A stretch of DNA of 64,000 nucleotides from the NCBI GenBank assembly GCA_030411725.1, contig MU839830.1, forward strand, positions 1,054,001-1,118,000, in the 5' to 3' direction. Below the pieces are notes generated by a model. That model was not told the origin of the DNA and made no database searches. It worked only from the letters and a program-made list of their open reading frames with translations. Shown one piece after another: positions 1 to 10,429 of the stretch. The position numbers were made by a program, and so were the translations under genes. Within the stretch, counting starts at the first letter, position 1. Each line of letters starts with the position of its first letter. This DNA is from Echria macrotheca. Its lineage: Eukaryota; Ascomycota; Sordariomycetes; Sordariales; Schizotheciaceae.

Positions 1-1767
1 AACATCAACAGTAGATTAGAGGGCCGATGCGTAAAACGCTATTGCGAGGGGATGCACCCGCAGCAAAAGGGGGGTGCACCCCTATCAGATGCCGTAGGTA
101 AAAACGACAATAGAAAAAAAAAAAGAGTACACCTCAAGGGGGACAAGACAGTGTATAGAATAAATCACACACGCCCTACCCAAGGGATGAGGGATAGATG
201 AACAAATAAGGTAGGTAGTCAGGCCAAGCTTTCTCTTGGCGCAGCGGGACCACCCCTACGGTCCCGACCGACCCGTCGATCCTTGATCTTCCTCGATCTT
301 TCGACCTTCTAGAACTTTCAAGGTACACTACTCGAGTAAATCCCGAACGACTGGTTTTTCCGAGAAGCACATCGCCCTCGGTCCCCTCCACTGCACAACC
401 CCCCCTTCTCACTATCTTAGATGGAACAGTACAACTTCATGTGGTATTCTTTCCAGAGACCAGGACGGAGAAAATACCAATGATAGCGACTAGACATGAG
501 CGCCGTATAAAATTATCTTTGATTTGTTAAGATTCTGATCAATGTACATTTACACGGCAGAGAGGAGTCGTCTCAAGGATTGGGCATCGTTGGATGCCGT
601 GACATCATCCCTCCACAGAACCCCTCCCGAGCCGCCCCCCACCTTGTTATCCTCAGACCGACAGACCGCTCCTCACATCCTCAGTCACACTGTCTGGACA
701 AGCCAAAGGAGAACAGCAAACTCCAAATATTCAAATATAATAAATAGCCATCGTAAACAGCAAAAAGATATATTATCCAAGGAAATATAACTAAGAAATC
801 ATCATATCGTAGACCTCGTTACCCAAGCATGTCAACATGTCATTCGATAGATCCCCCGTCTCTCTTCTCCTTCCCCCCACCATCCACCAACCTCAGAAAG
901 AGTAAGGCCACCCCTAACCAACCAATCCCCTCGCGTGCCCCCTACCGGTGCCGACACGGGAATAACCAAAAAAAGAAACCCCTCATCAGACCATTCCAAC
1001 CAGAAAAATGAAGCGGAACAAACAACCCGGGGGGGAAAACGGTATGCGACAAAAGTACAAACCATGACGTACGTCTCCAGGGTATCGGAAACACAACACC
1101 CCCTCGTTTTTCAATCCCACCCCCTCTCCTCTCGTTCGTACGACCGATCCGATAGGCGTAGCCCATGTTGTCAGTTCGCCAGGTTCCGAGAAAGCTGTCA
1201 AACCGGACGATCACAGCCTGTCATGTCGTGACCTGCAGATCGATCCCTTCCCGTCCGTCCATCCCCGGCCCTCGGATGCCGCAGCGAGAAGAAGCATGGC
1301 CGGGGCTACACAGAGAAAGAAGCGAACGGCGTATTGTCGTATCCGTAAAAAGAATGGAAACCCTTCTCCCCCCTGGAGAGGAACGGGAGGGGCGCCTTAA
1401 TGGCGGCGATGGTCATCTGTCACACAAGATTAATTAGGTTCATGTCCCGAGACACAACGAGTTGTAAAAAGTGAATTGCAGAAAAAGAGGGTAGCTCGCA
1501 AAACGACATCGCCAGAGCAAGCAGGGTCCAGCGAGAGAAGGTCTTCCACCAGAGTTGGCCAAAAACCTAGTTTAAACCCATCCAATCATAGATCGTAAAC
1601 TCGTAGACGTCATACCCGCCGCAGCCGGGGTTGTTGCATACTCATGCGAGAGTGCAAGGGTAGAGGATAATGGGTGAGGGGGTGCGAATCATGCGAATCA
1701 GATGGGGAACGGGTGCAGTGAAGGGGGCGGCAACGGAACGGCAGGCGTACAGGGCCGAGTCCGCCCC
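1..1767. other. Gene-free left edge, 3' flank of the DUF3824-like gene
   Basis: No open frame here reads like a conserved protein; the ORFs are short, low-complexity and overlap on both strands. The stretch holds a possible hairpin near its left end, a TAGGTAGG-type motif near 210, C-rich runs around 850-1120, and presumably the 3' UTR of the minus-strand gene that ends at 1768. No RNA gene was recognised. Confidence 0.6.
47..83. repeat. Imperfect inverted repeat (possible hairpin)
   Basis: The left arm (47-59) and right arm (72-83) are complementary over 12 pairs with one bulged base and a 12-nt loop. Both arms carry a TGCACCC core. This is seen directly. It could be part of a terminator or UTR structure of a gene beyond the left edge, or chance in a C-rich region. 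Confidence 0.35.
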
Positions 1768-3834
1768 TCACCTCCTGTCTCCAGGAGGAGGGAGAGCGGC
1801 GTACGGATTCCCATCTGTGTAGCGAGGCCCGTCATCGTAGTGGTCCGCCTTGGGTGGAGCTGGAGAAGACCAGTTGTCAGCCCTGCGCCTGCCGTAGCCG
1901 TCCCTGTCTTGAGTGTCCGTCAACCGGCGCTGCCTCTCGAGCCGCCGCTTGTGCCTCTCCTCCCGCTTCTCCTTCCATTCACGCATCTCGTGCACCGACT
2001 CGCGAGCCTCCTTCAGCTCCGAGATCGCCCCCTTGATCCCGAGTGCGGCGATGCCGATGGATGCCGTGTCTTGCAGAATCGCCCTCGACTTCATCTTCTC
2101 GGCGGCCTCCTCGCTGAGGCGGCCCTCTCTCACTGCCTTTTGACGGGCCTTGCGCTTCTCCATGCTCTGGTAGACGTTTGCGGCTGCGTGGATGGTCGCC
2201 ACGGCAGCCAACCCCGTGGTGATAATTTGCTTACCTCTCATCTTCCTTTGCCTTTTCCTGTCTTCGTCTGAATCTCCCAGGTCGCTCGACGATGCCGAAC
2301 CGCGCCTTGCAATGGTGCCCCTGTCGCGATCGCGGTGGCGGTCATGTCCGTGGGAGGAGCGGTCACGGTCGTAGTCATCATAGCTATCGCGGTGTCGCCG
2401 CGAACTCTTCTGGTCGTCATAGTCGTCGTAGCCACGTCTGCTACTCCCGCGCCGGTCACCGTCATCCTCGTCATCCTCGGGCCCGTTTCCGATGCCGAGC
2501 TTGGCCAGCCCTCGCCGGGCCGAGTCCACAACGCTGCGGCTTCGGCTGCGGTGTCGCCTCTTGGTGGATTCGCCTCGGCTGTCTTCCGAGTCGCTCCGGC
2601 CGCGCGACTTGGAGCGGTCACGGCCGTCGAGCACCTTCTTGGCGCCGATGGCTCCAAGGCCGGCTGTGGCAAGGGCTGCAAGGCCGCTCACGCCTCCAGC
2701 ACCTCCACGGCTCGATGAGCGAGCACGCGAACGGGACCGGGATCTGCCAGTCTTTTCGTCCTCTTCAATGTTCTTCTTGGAGCCGTTGATGACGCGATTG
2801 CCAACAAGACCGCCAATGACAGACTCAGCGAGGCCAAGCTTTGTGCCGGCCTTCTCCGTCTTTTGGGCGGCGTCGATCGTGGCAGCTCCGGCGGCCGCGG
2901 TAAGAATGCGCTTGGCCTTCTCGCCCTTCCATCCACCGGGTTCCTTGGAAACGCGGAAAGCTTCGGTAGCGCCGGCAATCAGCGAGGCCATGGCTGCTTT
3001 CTGGATCTTGCTAGCGGCGTCGCTCTTGCCACCCTTAGAGCGGGATGTTGTGCTAGAGCCGCTGCTGCGGCGGCTTCTTGTGCCCGACCTCTCCGACCTA
3101 TCGTCCCTGCCGCCGCCGCCCGTGAGGGCCTTGACGGCGCCACCAAGACCAGCGGCGGCGAGAGCGGCTTCGAGGAAGTTCTTGTGACCCTTCTTCTCCT
3201 TGACGCTCTCCTCGTCATCCGAATAGTACTCGATTTTGCCATCGCGTCCTCGATGGTAGGCAACTGTCGTCTTTTTCTCTTCCTTTTCCCTGTACTTGTT
3301 GTAAAACTCGGTGCCCTGGTACCCGGCAAACGCTCCGGCAGCGCCGAGGGCGGCCGAGGCTAGAGGGTTCCGTTTGACGTCGGCGTCATGCAGCTTGGCG
3401 TCGCGGCGGTCGAAGAGTTCCTTTCCGCCAATTGCAATAGCGGCGCCGGTAATGGCGGCGATGATTTGCTCCTGCTTGTTGAGCATGCGCACCTTCTTCC
3501 TGTGCTCTTCCTCATAGTAGACGCTGTCGGCCTTCCTGGACCGCGTGTCGTAATCGCGATCGTAGCGGCGATCATCGTGGCCATCGTAGTAGCCACCGGC
3601 CGAGCGCGCACGGCGGATATCCCTGCTCGAGTAGCCGGGAGGCGGGAAGTCGCGGCGGATCTCCTCGACCGAGAGGTCACTATCCTCGCGCGCCCGAGGG
3701 ACCAGGTCGCGCGAGACACTGAGGTAACTGTCGCGCGTGTCGTAGCGAGGATCCCGGTCATCCCGGCGCTCCTCGCGATAATAGCGCTTTGTGCGCTCCC
3801 GCGTGGGCGAGTCGTAGGGGTCGTACGACGACAT
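1768..3834 (-). CDS. DUF3824-like Arg-rich protein with Ala/Gly-rich helical segments
   Basis: Single-exon gene of 688 aa. I chose the ATG at 3834; the frame opens one codon earlier at GTG. The first 115 residues and the middle are rich in Arg, Asp, Tyr and Ser (RS/RD-like low complexity). Between them lie at least five short Ala/Gly-rich hydrophobic stretches: IIAAITGAAIAIGGKELFD near residue 122, one starting at NPLASAALGAAGAFAGYQG, one at LEAALAAAGLGGAVKALTG, one at GLAALATAGLGAIGAKKVL, and a C-terminal one at IITTGLAAVATIHAAANVY. The protein ends in a charged coiled-coil-like tail. This layout resembles fungal DUF3824 proteins, whose function is unknown to me. The Ala/Gly segments are too polar at their edges to be called membrane spans with confidence. 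Family assignment is from memory. Confidence 0.8.
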   Translation of the reverse strand: MSSYDPYDSPTRERTKRYYREERRDDRDPRYDTRDSYLSVSRDLVPRAREDSDLSVEEIRRDFPPPGYSSRDIRRARSAGGYYDGHDDRRYDRDYDTRSRKADSVYYEEEHRKKVRMLNKQEQIIAAITGAAIAIGGKELFDRRDAKLHDADVKRNPLASAALGAAGAFAGYQGTEFYNKYREKEEKKTTVAYHRGRDGKIEYYSDDEESVKEKKGHKNFLEAALAAAGLGGAVKALTGGGGRDDRSERSGTRSRRSSGSSTTSRSKGGKSDAASKIQKAAMASLIAGATEAFRVSKEPGGWKGEKAKRILTAAAGAATIDAAQKTEKAGTKLGLAESVIGGLVGNRVINGSKKNIEEDEKTGRSRSRSRARSSSRGGAGGVSGLAALATAGLGAIGAKKVLDGRDRSKSRGRSDSEDSRGESTKRRHRSRSRSVVDSARRGLAKLGIGNGPEDDEDDGDRRGSSRRGYDDYDDQKSSRRHRDSYDDYDRDRSSHGHDRHRDRDRGTIARRGSASSSDLGDSDEDRKRQRKMRGKQIITTGLAAVATIHAAANVYQSMEKRKARQKAVREGRLSEEAAEKMKSRAILQDTASIGIAALGIKGAISELKEARESVHEMREWKEKREERHKRRLERQRRLTDTQDRDGYGRRRADNWSSPAPPKADHYDDGPRYTDGNPYAALPPPGDRR

Positions 3835-5169
3835 CACAGCCCGGCGTCACAAACAAGAGCGGAGCCTGGTCGCAAACTGAGGCTCAAACTGACGGCGGGG
3901 TAGCCGTGGCGTTTAGTCAAGGTTGAGTAGAAAATAGTCCGAAGTTGTGCGGATGGATGCGCAGGCGACAAACGGATCCAGGGAACCGACTCGAGATGTG
4001 GGACGAAAACTGAGGTTTGGCGTTTGGTGCGGCCGGTGCTTGTTTTATCGGACGGGCTTTGGCGATGTGCAACCTTGGTCGAGATGAGGGGGAGGGGAAC
4101 TTGCCTCCGTCGGTGGCGGAGCAGGGGGGACCAGGGTTGGGAGCCGCAAGGTCCGGATGACGCTGCAGTCGTTCGTGGCGGAGGACTCCAAGCAAACGGA
4201 GACGACTCCACGTTCTGGATGGATCAGACCACAGCCGCTTGGCGCACCTGGGGGGATCTGGGCAGATGGGAGATGGGGAACTAAAGAGCCGATGGGGGAC
4301 CTGATGGGTTTCGGAGAGTGCGACGAGCTGAGGAAGGGAAAGGAGGGAAGAAGAGCAGGTCGAGCGAGGGTGGAAGGCGGGGCTCGTCAGGCGGCATCCC
4401 AACCGACGGCCGCCGATCAGGCTGCTGGGCGCTGCTGGTCAGGGTCCAACCAGACCCGGCCTCTGCTCTCCTGCCGTGCCGACCGAGCCTGCCTTGCCGC
4501 ACATAAAATCATCACTGTGTAGGTCCTGTTCTCCTTCAAGGCGGCCAGGCAAAGGACCAGTTGGTCCAGGCAGGCAGCATTCTGGGCAACCACAGCCCAG
4601 GTCCAGCAACGCTGGGCATCAAAAAGGCGACTTCTCATCTCGTCGTCAGCGGAAGGTCCTGATCAAATTCCGTCACCGACGCTCTCGCCGGGCTTTCGAT
4701 GGAGTTTACGGCAACGGCTGCTGACTGAGGCCGCCTTCTGGCTGTATGTGTTCTTGCGGACGCGCTCGGCATTTCCAAGGGAGAGAAGTCACGTTTCGCT
4801 GCTGCAGCTGCGGGGGGTGGGGTTGGAATGACGTCCTCCATGTGGCGCAGCATGCCTTCGGGAGGTAAGGGTATTTCACAAGCCACACCTGCTTGCTGTG
4901 GCTGTCTGGCTCAATAAGGTGGATCACATGTCTCTCCAACGACACATTGGCCGACCATGTGAAGCTTCCCAGGAAAACGGCGTGGCCACGGCTGCCACAA
5001 ATATGCGATGTATTTTTGAAACTAAACCGTGACTCAACTGTCAATTGCTTTCCGTAACGCAACGCCAAGCTAGAGGCAATCGACGTCCACTAACGAGCAC
5101 CAATGCACGGCAACCGCAGCGCAGCAGACTTGGGCAAATCTTACAACGCTCGAACTTCTCTCAAACGCG

Positions 5170-5176
5170 TATAAAG
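5170..5176 (+). promoter_or_regulatory. TATA-box-like element of the short bHLH gene
   Basis: TATAAAG lies 154 nt upstream of the chosen ATG, which would place transcription start near 5200-5215 and give a leader of about 110-125 nt. This is a consensus match only. Confidence 0.45.
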
Positions 5177-5246
5177 CGAGGCCATGCCCAGCCCTCACTC
5201 TCCATCATTTCTTTACATCTCACACTCGCCATCGCCCGAGCAACAG

Positions 5247-5321
5247 ATGTATATAACCAGTACAAGTTACCCCAGGAGCATAACGAACCAAAACTATCGA
5301 ACACCTTCATCCAAACGATAA
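5247..5321 (+). promoter_or_regulatory. Upstream ORF ending 2 nt before the short bHLH start codon
   Basis: An ATG at 5247 opens a 24-codon frame whose TAA ends 2 nt before the main ATG at 5324. An in-frame ATG at 5184 would lengthen it to 45 codons, but it is probably upstream of transcription start, being only 14 nt from the TATA element. Such an arrangement would favour translational control by termination-reinitiation or start competition. It is seen in sequence; function is inferred. Confidence 0.5.
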
Positions 5322-5323
5322 AC

Positions 5324-5894
5324 ATGGCGTCTAGGGCTAAGGATAAGGGAGCAATTGAACGTGAACTCCTGTCGGACGCGCAGAGGAGGGCGAACCATGT
5401 CCAGGCCGAGATTCGCCGGAGGGTGGACGTGCGTGAGGCGTTCGAGCTTCTGTCCACGGTCGTGCCCGGTGCAGAGGGCCAGGGACGCCGCGAACAATTT
5501 ATGCTTGAGGAGGCGATCAAAGTCATCAAGAAAACGCTTCGCGAAATCCACCGCATGGTAACAGAGCTGGAGAAACACGGACTTCCCGTTGACGAAAAGG
5601 ATAAACGGTAAGTCGGCAGCCCCAATCCTCTATACCACGTCTAAGCTCTAATCGCCCTGGCTGCATTCAAGGTTCGCCGAGCACTATGTGAGGTTGCAGA
5701 AGCGGCACGACTGGTCGTCGGCGTCGTCGGCGTCGTCGGACTGGACGACGGATGAGGAGGGGGACGACGAAGAACAGGAGGAACAGGAGGAAATGGAGGA
5801 ACTAGATTATCTGGCGGAAGAGGAGGAAGAGGAGGAAGAGGAGGAACTGGAGGAAGAAGAGAATGACGAGCAATCCAGCAAGTCTCGGAAGTAG
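5324..5894 (+). CDS. Short bHLH transcription factor with acidic tail
   Basis: Two exons, 5324-5607 and 5672-5894, give 168 aa. The intron has a GTAAGT donor, a CTAATC branch-like site and a CAAG acceptor, and the frame is kept. Residues 21-85 match a basic helix-loop-helix: the basic region has His25, Glu29 and Arg33 (the H-E-R triad that reads CACGTG-type E-boxes in the family), helix 1 ends in STVVP, a short loop follows, and helix 2 is EEAIKVIKKTLREIHRMVTELEK. After the intron the protein has a Ser/Trp stretch and a run of Glu ending in SSKSRK. The likely role is a nuclear DNA-binding regulator. Its small size and short loop recall Ino4/Max-like partners, but orthology is not established. 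The frame past the TAG continues into a duplicate of the acidic tail (see findings). The start was chosen because the bHLH begins 20 residues later and the upstream frame is non-conserved. Confidence 0.75.
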
Positions 5895-6050
5895 GGACTA
5901 GAGAGACAGGGGTATCTGCGGGAACGAAAGTATCTGGCGGAACAGGAGGAACAGCAGGAAATGGAGGACGTACATTATCTGGCGGAAGAGGAGGAAGAGG
6001 AGGAACTGGAGGAAGAAGAGAATGACGAGCAGTCCAGCAAGTCTCGGAAT
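5773..6050 (+). repeat. Imperfect tandem duplication of the acidic-tail coding sequence
   Basis: Copy 1 (5773-5890) lies inside the second exon of the bHLH gene. Copy 2 (5941-6050) lies just past its TAG stop. The copies share the run coding for Tyr-Leu-Ala-Glu, poly-Glu and the Asn-Asp-Glu-Gln-Ser-Ser-Lys-Ser-Arg end, at an offset of 159 nt at the 3' end, with a 9-nt length difference in the Glu run. The reading frame is the same and the second copy ends in TGA at 6051-6053. Confidence 0.85.
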
Positions 6051-7318
6051 TGAACATCAGGAAGCTGCATCAAGTCATTATCATCAAAGCGAGAATAAGC
6101 ATAGTTAGTTTACAAACCCACCATCGAGAAATCAGCTAGGCAGCGAGACAACCTGTCTTCGCGACAGGATAAAACCAATTAGTCATCGTACATGTTTTCC
6201 TACTGCCTTCCTTTTTATTTTGGTGTTGTCTATTCGTACAGGTATAAGCCACGTATCCGCTTTTTGTCTTCCATGCGAAAATGCGCTCCTGTGTTGCGCT
6301 GATGTCGACTCAAGAGCAGAGAAGAAAGTCTAAAGCGGCCCATCAATTTCACCCTCCCAAGATTGCCTAACCACCCAGATGCAAGTACCCCCCCTCCTGT
6401 TCCTCCAACCAGTTGGCAGATGCATGGACAGAAAAAGTCAACCCGCTTCAAAGGCCGAGCGGGAAACCTTGGTCTACCGGACCGATATTCGTTCCGGGAA
6501 AGAAGAAAATAAAGGACTTAGCAGCATCGCCTCAGCGGCTGCGTGACAGCACAAGTCCCGCCGGACAGTCCCAAGCAACCAATGACCGGAGGCCCAGCCA
6601 AACGTTCATGTGGCCGGATAGCCGCCCGAGAAGGTTTCTAGGCATGGCCTAGACTGCATTGCGTAGACAGATTCGTGTTGACATGTCGAAACCGAGTTCT
6701 GACCAGAGCCGAGAGTTCGCTTGTCAACGGGAACACGCCCGCAAAAGGTTGCTGATTCCGTAAATTATGCTGAAAGTGTCGAACGTGCCCGAAAAGCGCG
6801 CCGAGATACCAAACTTTTCCTCGTCTTAGGCGGTTGAACCGAGAAAAAAAAAACAAAAAAACCATGAAGTTGCATGCGGCATCCACCTCATGACATGGTG
6901 GGCGACCGGCGCGGCTGATTTGAACCAGTGCTCCCCACAACGCAGAGAGCCGAACAGTTGACTGGCATAGCGTGAACAATCGAGACCGGGGCCTGCCGAC
7001 TGTCGACACTTCCTCGCCAAGTTAACCCAACTGTGGGGAGTCGTCCAAGGCGCCAAACTCCGCGCGTGATGTTGGTATTATGGACCATGGATGCCGTGTT
7101 TTCTAAAGCATCGCACCCCACCCAAACTGCCGCATAATGAAACTGCTTCCTGATGCCACAATAGGACCAGGCACGACCATGTCACCGCGACTTGCCAACC
7201 CTTGGTGTACGAGGACAAGGTCACATCGCCGACCATGCCTTGTTGCCGAAAAACCGAAATGTGACCGTGACCAGATAGTTCTAGACGAACCGATACCGAG
7301 CGTCGAACCAGCCCAGGA
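5895..7318. other. Convergent intergenic region
   Basis: It contains the tail duplicate described above, presumed 3' UTRs of the short bHLH and LARP1-like genes, and A-rich runs near 6845. No further gene is supported. Confidence 0.6.
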
Positions 7319-10300
7319 CTACCAGACGACACTGGCGGCTGTGGGCTCCGCGGTCGAGATGGCCGCCTCGGTCCTCACACCGATAGAACCGCCAACCTGT
7401 TCAGCGTTGATATAGTGCTCCTGCAAGACACCGGGAATCGCGCGACCCTGGGGCCAGGGCTTCGGGCCTTCGTTGTGACGCAATAGCCTATTGTAGAACT
7501 GGAGGAGATACTCCATGCCGCATTTCGCCGGAACATCCCGGGAAGCGTCCTCTAGGGCAAGCGTTCGGAACTCTGTGTAGACATTGCTGTTGAAATCATT
7601 CACCAGCATCTTGGACCAGAACCGGTAAAGCTCCCGCATGGGCCACGGTGTTTCGCCGGGCTGGGCATTAGAACGTGCCTCGAGAGCCTCTTGCTTGATT
7701 TCGTTGTATGGCCTGCCTCGTGTGTTTGACGAAGGCCCGGCCGGTTCGCTGACAGAAGTTTCACTGACGCTGCGCGATGTTAGCAAATGACTTCGAGTGG
7801 GAGTATTAAAAATGGCCTACCTGGCACCGTCACCACCTTCCGAAACACCATTCACCGAACCATGTGCGGCGTCATCTTCAGATTGGATGGCATTGCCGTT
7901 GATACCTGAAGCGCTGGGGATATCTTTCTTCTCAAAATCTACCACCACCATCAGGTTCTCGACCTGCTCGTCGCTGAAGTTGGTCAGGCTCTCTAGGGTC
8001 AGCGGAGAGTCAGGAGGGGAGTATTCGGGAACACCGGCCGAGAGTTGTGTCTCTGGACGGTGCCGGTATCCGTTCAGTCCGCCCGTGCCGTTCATAGCAT
8101 GCTCGTAGGGAAAGCCGTTTGTATATCCTGACGGATGCATCTGCTCATCCGGGATATAAGGGTAGACGCCGGTAGGCGGGGGAGCGAAACCTGTGTGCAT
8201 GTATGAGGGGCCATAAAGACCCATGGAATACATGGGGTGATTTAACAGCGTATACCCGCTCGGCCCGTCATTCTGGGCAGACTCGAACCGGTCGCTGAGA
8301 GGCAACACAAAGTTCTGCCACTTGTCGCGAATTCTCAACCTTTCGACGTTATCCTCGCCCCGGACATAGTCGAGCAGCTCCGAGTATGTGAGGGCCGCGC
8401 GGATCGAGCTAGGGTCCTTGGCCACCTCCCGCATTCGTTTGAAACCGGCAATGGTTTGCAGGGGAACAAAGCCTTGCGAGTCCATCTGCTTTCTGAGGTG
8501 CATGTCTTTGCAGAGGTTGTCCACCGAAAAGTAGTATTCAACCTGCTGTCTGATGATCGTATATGCGTCAGGGAAGCCATATGGAGGGTACGGGGCGAGG
8601 GGATATTCGCCGGCCTGGTTAGGCTTGACAGGCAAAACAGCCCCGCTGGCGCCATTACGTCCTGAAGGCTGGCCGTTGGTCCCCCACTTGCTGCCTCTCC
8701 TACTCTGCTGGCTGAAGTGGGTCGGGAATTGTCCTCCAAAGGGCGGTGGGCTTGGTGCCACTCCATTCTGGCGAGAAGGAAACGTGCCATGGGTTCCATA
8801 CTGACCGTTGGAACCGTAGGACGCGGAGGCCATGTGGGATCCAACCCCGCCGTTGTGGCCAACGCGTCCGCGGAAACCACCACGCCCTCGGTCCGAACGC
8901 CCTTCGCGCGGCTGGTATTGCTGATGGGAGCCTGCGTGTGAATCCTTGGAGAACTCTGTTCCCTTGTGATGGCCGTTGGCTCGCTCTTGAGGCCCGACGC
9001 GAGGGGTAGTGTCAAAATTCGCGTGACCAAACTCAGTTCGAATGTCTCGCACTGAGCTAGCTCTCTTGCTTGAAACCTGGATGAATGTCAGTCTCTGTTG
9101 CGTGATACTTCAAGCTCCACAAGGACTCACGTTAAGAGCATCTGCTCCCGATTCACGAGGCTGCTCGGCATTGCCTTGATTCGTCCCCTTGGGCTGACTT
9201 TTCGCTGCACCAGTCGTATTTGGGACAGCGGGCTGCAGTTGCGAAGTTGCCCTCGCTTGGACACTACCCTCGCGCGGTCGCGTCGCGCTGGACTTCGGAC
9301 CGACAACACTGTTGGTGGCAGCGGAGCGGTCTCCAGCAGATCCCCCAGCCTGGGTAACTGCTCCTGTATGATTCACCCGCGAGGATCCTGCATCACGACC
9401 GCCTCGTGCGCCACCACGAGGCTTCGCGCCGCGGGGTGGAATCGGAGTGTTGAACACCACGCTCGGAGTAATGTCGAGATTGACCCATTTCTTCTTGGAA
9501 GTTCCGGCCTCGTCGACGTTCTCCTTGTCAGTGGAGTCAGGCTTCTCCGGCTTCTCTTGAGCTTTCTTGCTCGTCTCTTCCGTCGCCGCAGCCGCTTTGG
9601 GGTCAGGCCAAGATGAGACATCTGCTACCGGAGGAATAGGGGCCGAGCCCTTCTCTTCGGCTTCGACAGCACGGCTACCTCGAGGCGCGCTTCGGCGAGG
9701 GACCTGGTCGGCCCCTTGAGGTAGGTCGGATGTCTTCTTCGCCTTTTCGGCGGCTACCCCGCCGGTGTGTGTCTCCCCATTCTCAGACGATTGGCGCTTC
9801 TTCGGCTCTTGCCCAAGAGAAGGATGAGACGTAGTGACGGGTGTCACCGCCACCTTGGTCTTGGCTGCTTGCTGTTCCCTCCTCACGGTCCAGGGATTGA
9901 CTGCTGGGGGTGGGGCTTCAGAGAGAATAATAGGTTTCGGAGCCTCCTTCTCCTTCTCGTCCTCCTGGGTCTGCTCGCTCTGAGTATCCTTGTCACCAGC
10001 TCGCCCTTTCCTGGCCTTGCGACCTTTCCGACCCTCAGCAGCGTCATTGACCCGAGAGGTACGGCTGGCCGAGCGTGATCCTTTCTCTTCGTTCTGCGGT
10101 TGGGAATCCGCAACGGTCGCGTTGTTGTCACGACTGGGCTTGGAAAGGCCCTCGGAAACCGCTGAATTGGAGGACACTGGGCCGGTAGTGGGGGCTACGT
10201 CTGAATCCTGTCTCGAGAACGCGACCTCTGCTTCGAATTTTGTCGGTTTCTCAAGATCCCGAATGTCGGCATCATTTGACGCGACTGAGGGAGCGCTCAC

Positions 10301-10429
10301 AGACGTGGTAGCTGTGGTGGTGTCATCTTTAATCGATGATGGTGCCGGGCTCGACGTTAATTGAGGGCTCGACTGGGTGATGGTGTGGCCTTTCGCGGCT
10401 TGCGCGTAGGAAAATGTTGTGCCTGACAT
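7319..10429 (-). CDS. LARP1-like RNA-binding protein (La domain plus DM15-like motif)
   Basis: Three exons on the minus strand, 10429-9131, 9076-7821 and 7769-7319, give 1001 aa. Introns are 54 and 51 nt; donors are GTGAGT and GTAGGC, and the second intron has a GCTAAC branch point. Residues 1-600 are low-complexity and basic/acidic, with RGG-like repeats near 490-505. A La domain lies at about 600-690, with the typical IRQQVEYYFSVDNLCKDMHL start and GFVPLQTIAGFKRM. A C-terminal motif at about 895-950 (LYRFWSKML, EFRTLALEDA, YLLQFYNRLL) matches the DM15 repeat of LARP1, in a single copy. Family knowledge: LARP1/Slr1/Sro9 proteins bind mRNA, including mRNAs for the translation machinery, in the cytoplasm. 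The start is the ATG before GTTFSYAQAAKG, the usual N-terminus of this fungal family. Confidence 0.88.

Larger units (their letters stand above)
3835..5323. other. Divergent intergenic region with promoter of the short bHLH gene
   Basis: This lies between two divergent starts. ORFs within it look random. The right end holds a TATA-like element and a leader with an upstream ORF. Nothing else is recognised. Confidence 0.6.

Noticed and set aside
1702..3903. Several plus-strand frames of 120-230 codons opposite the DUF3824-like gene
   Set aside because: They mirror the Arg/Ala/Gly-rich codons of the minus-strand gene; translations are Leu/Val/Arg-rich without motifs.
5891..5957. Intron that would splice out the TAG in the short bHLH gene
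   Set aside because: The GT at the stop combined with CAG acceptors at 5945, 5954 or 5957 gives lengths not divisible by three, shifting the frame.
6895..6930. Possible tRNA T-arm on the minus strand (GGTTCAAATC)
   Set aside because: The T-stem does not pair and no A box is found upstream.
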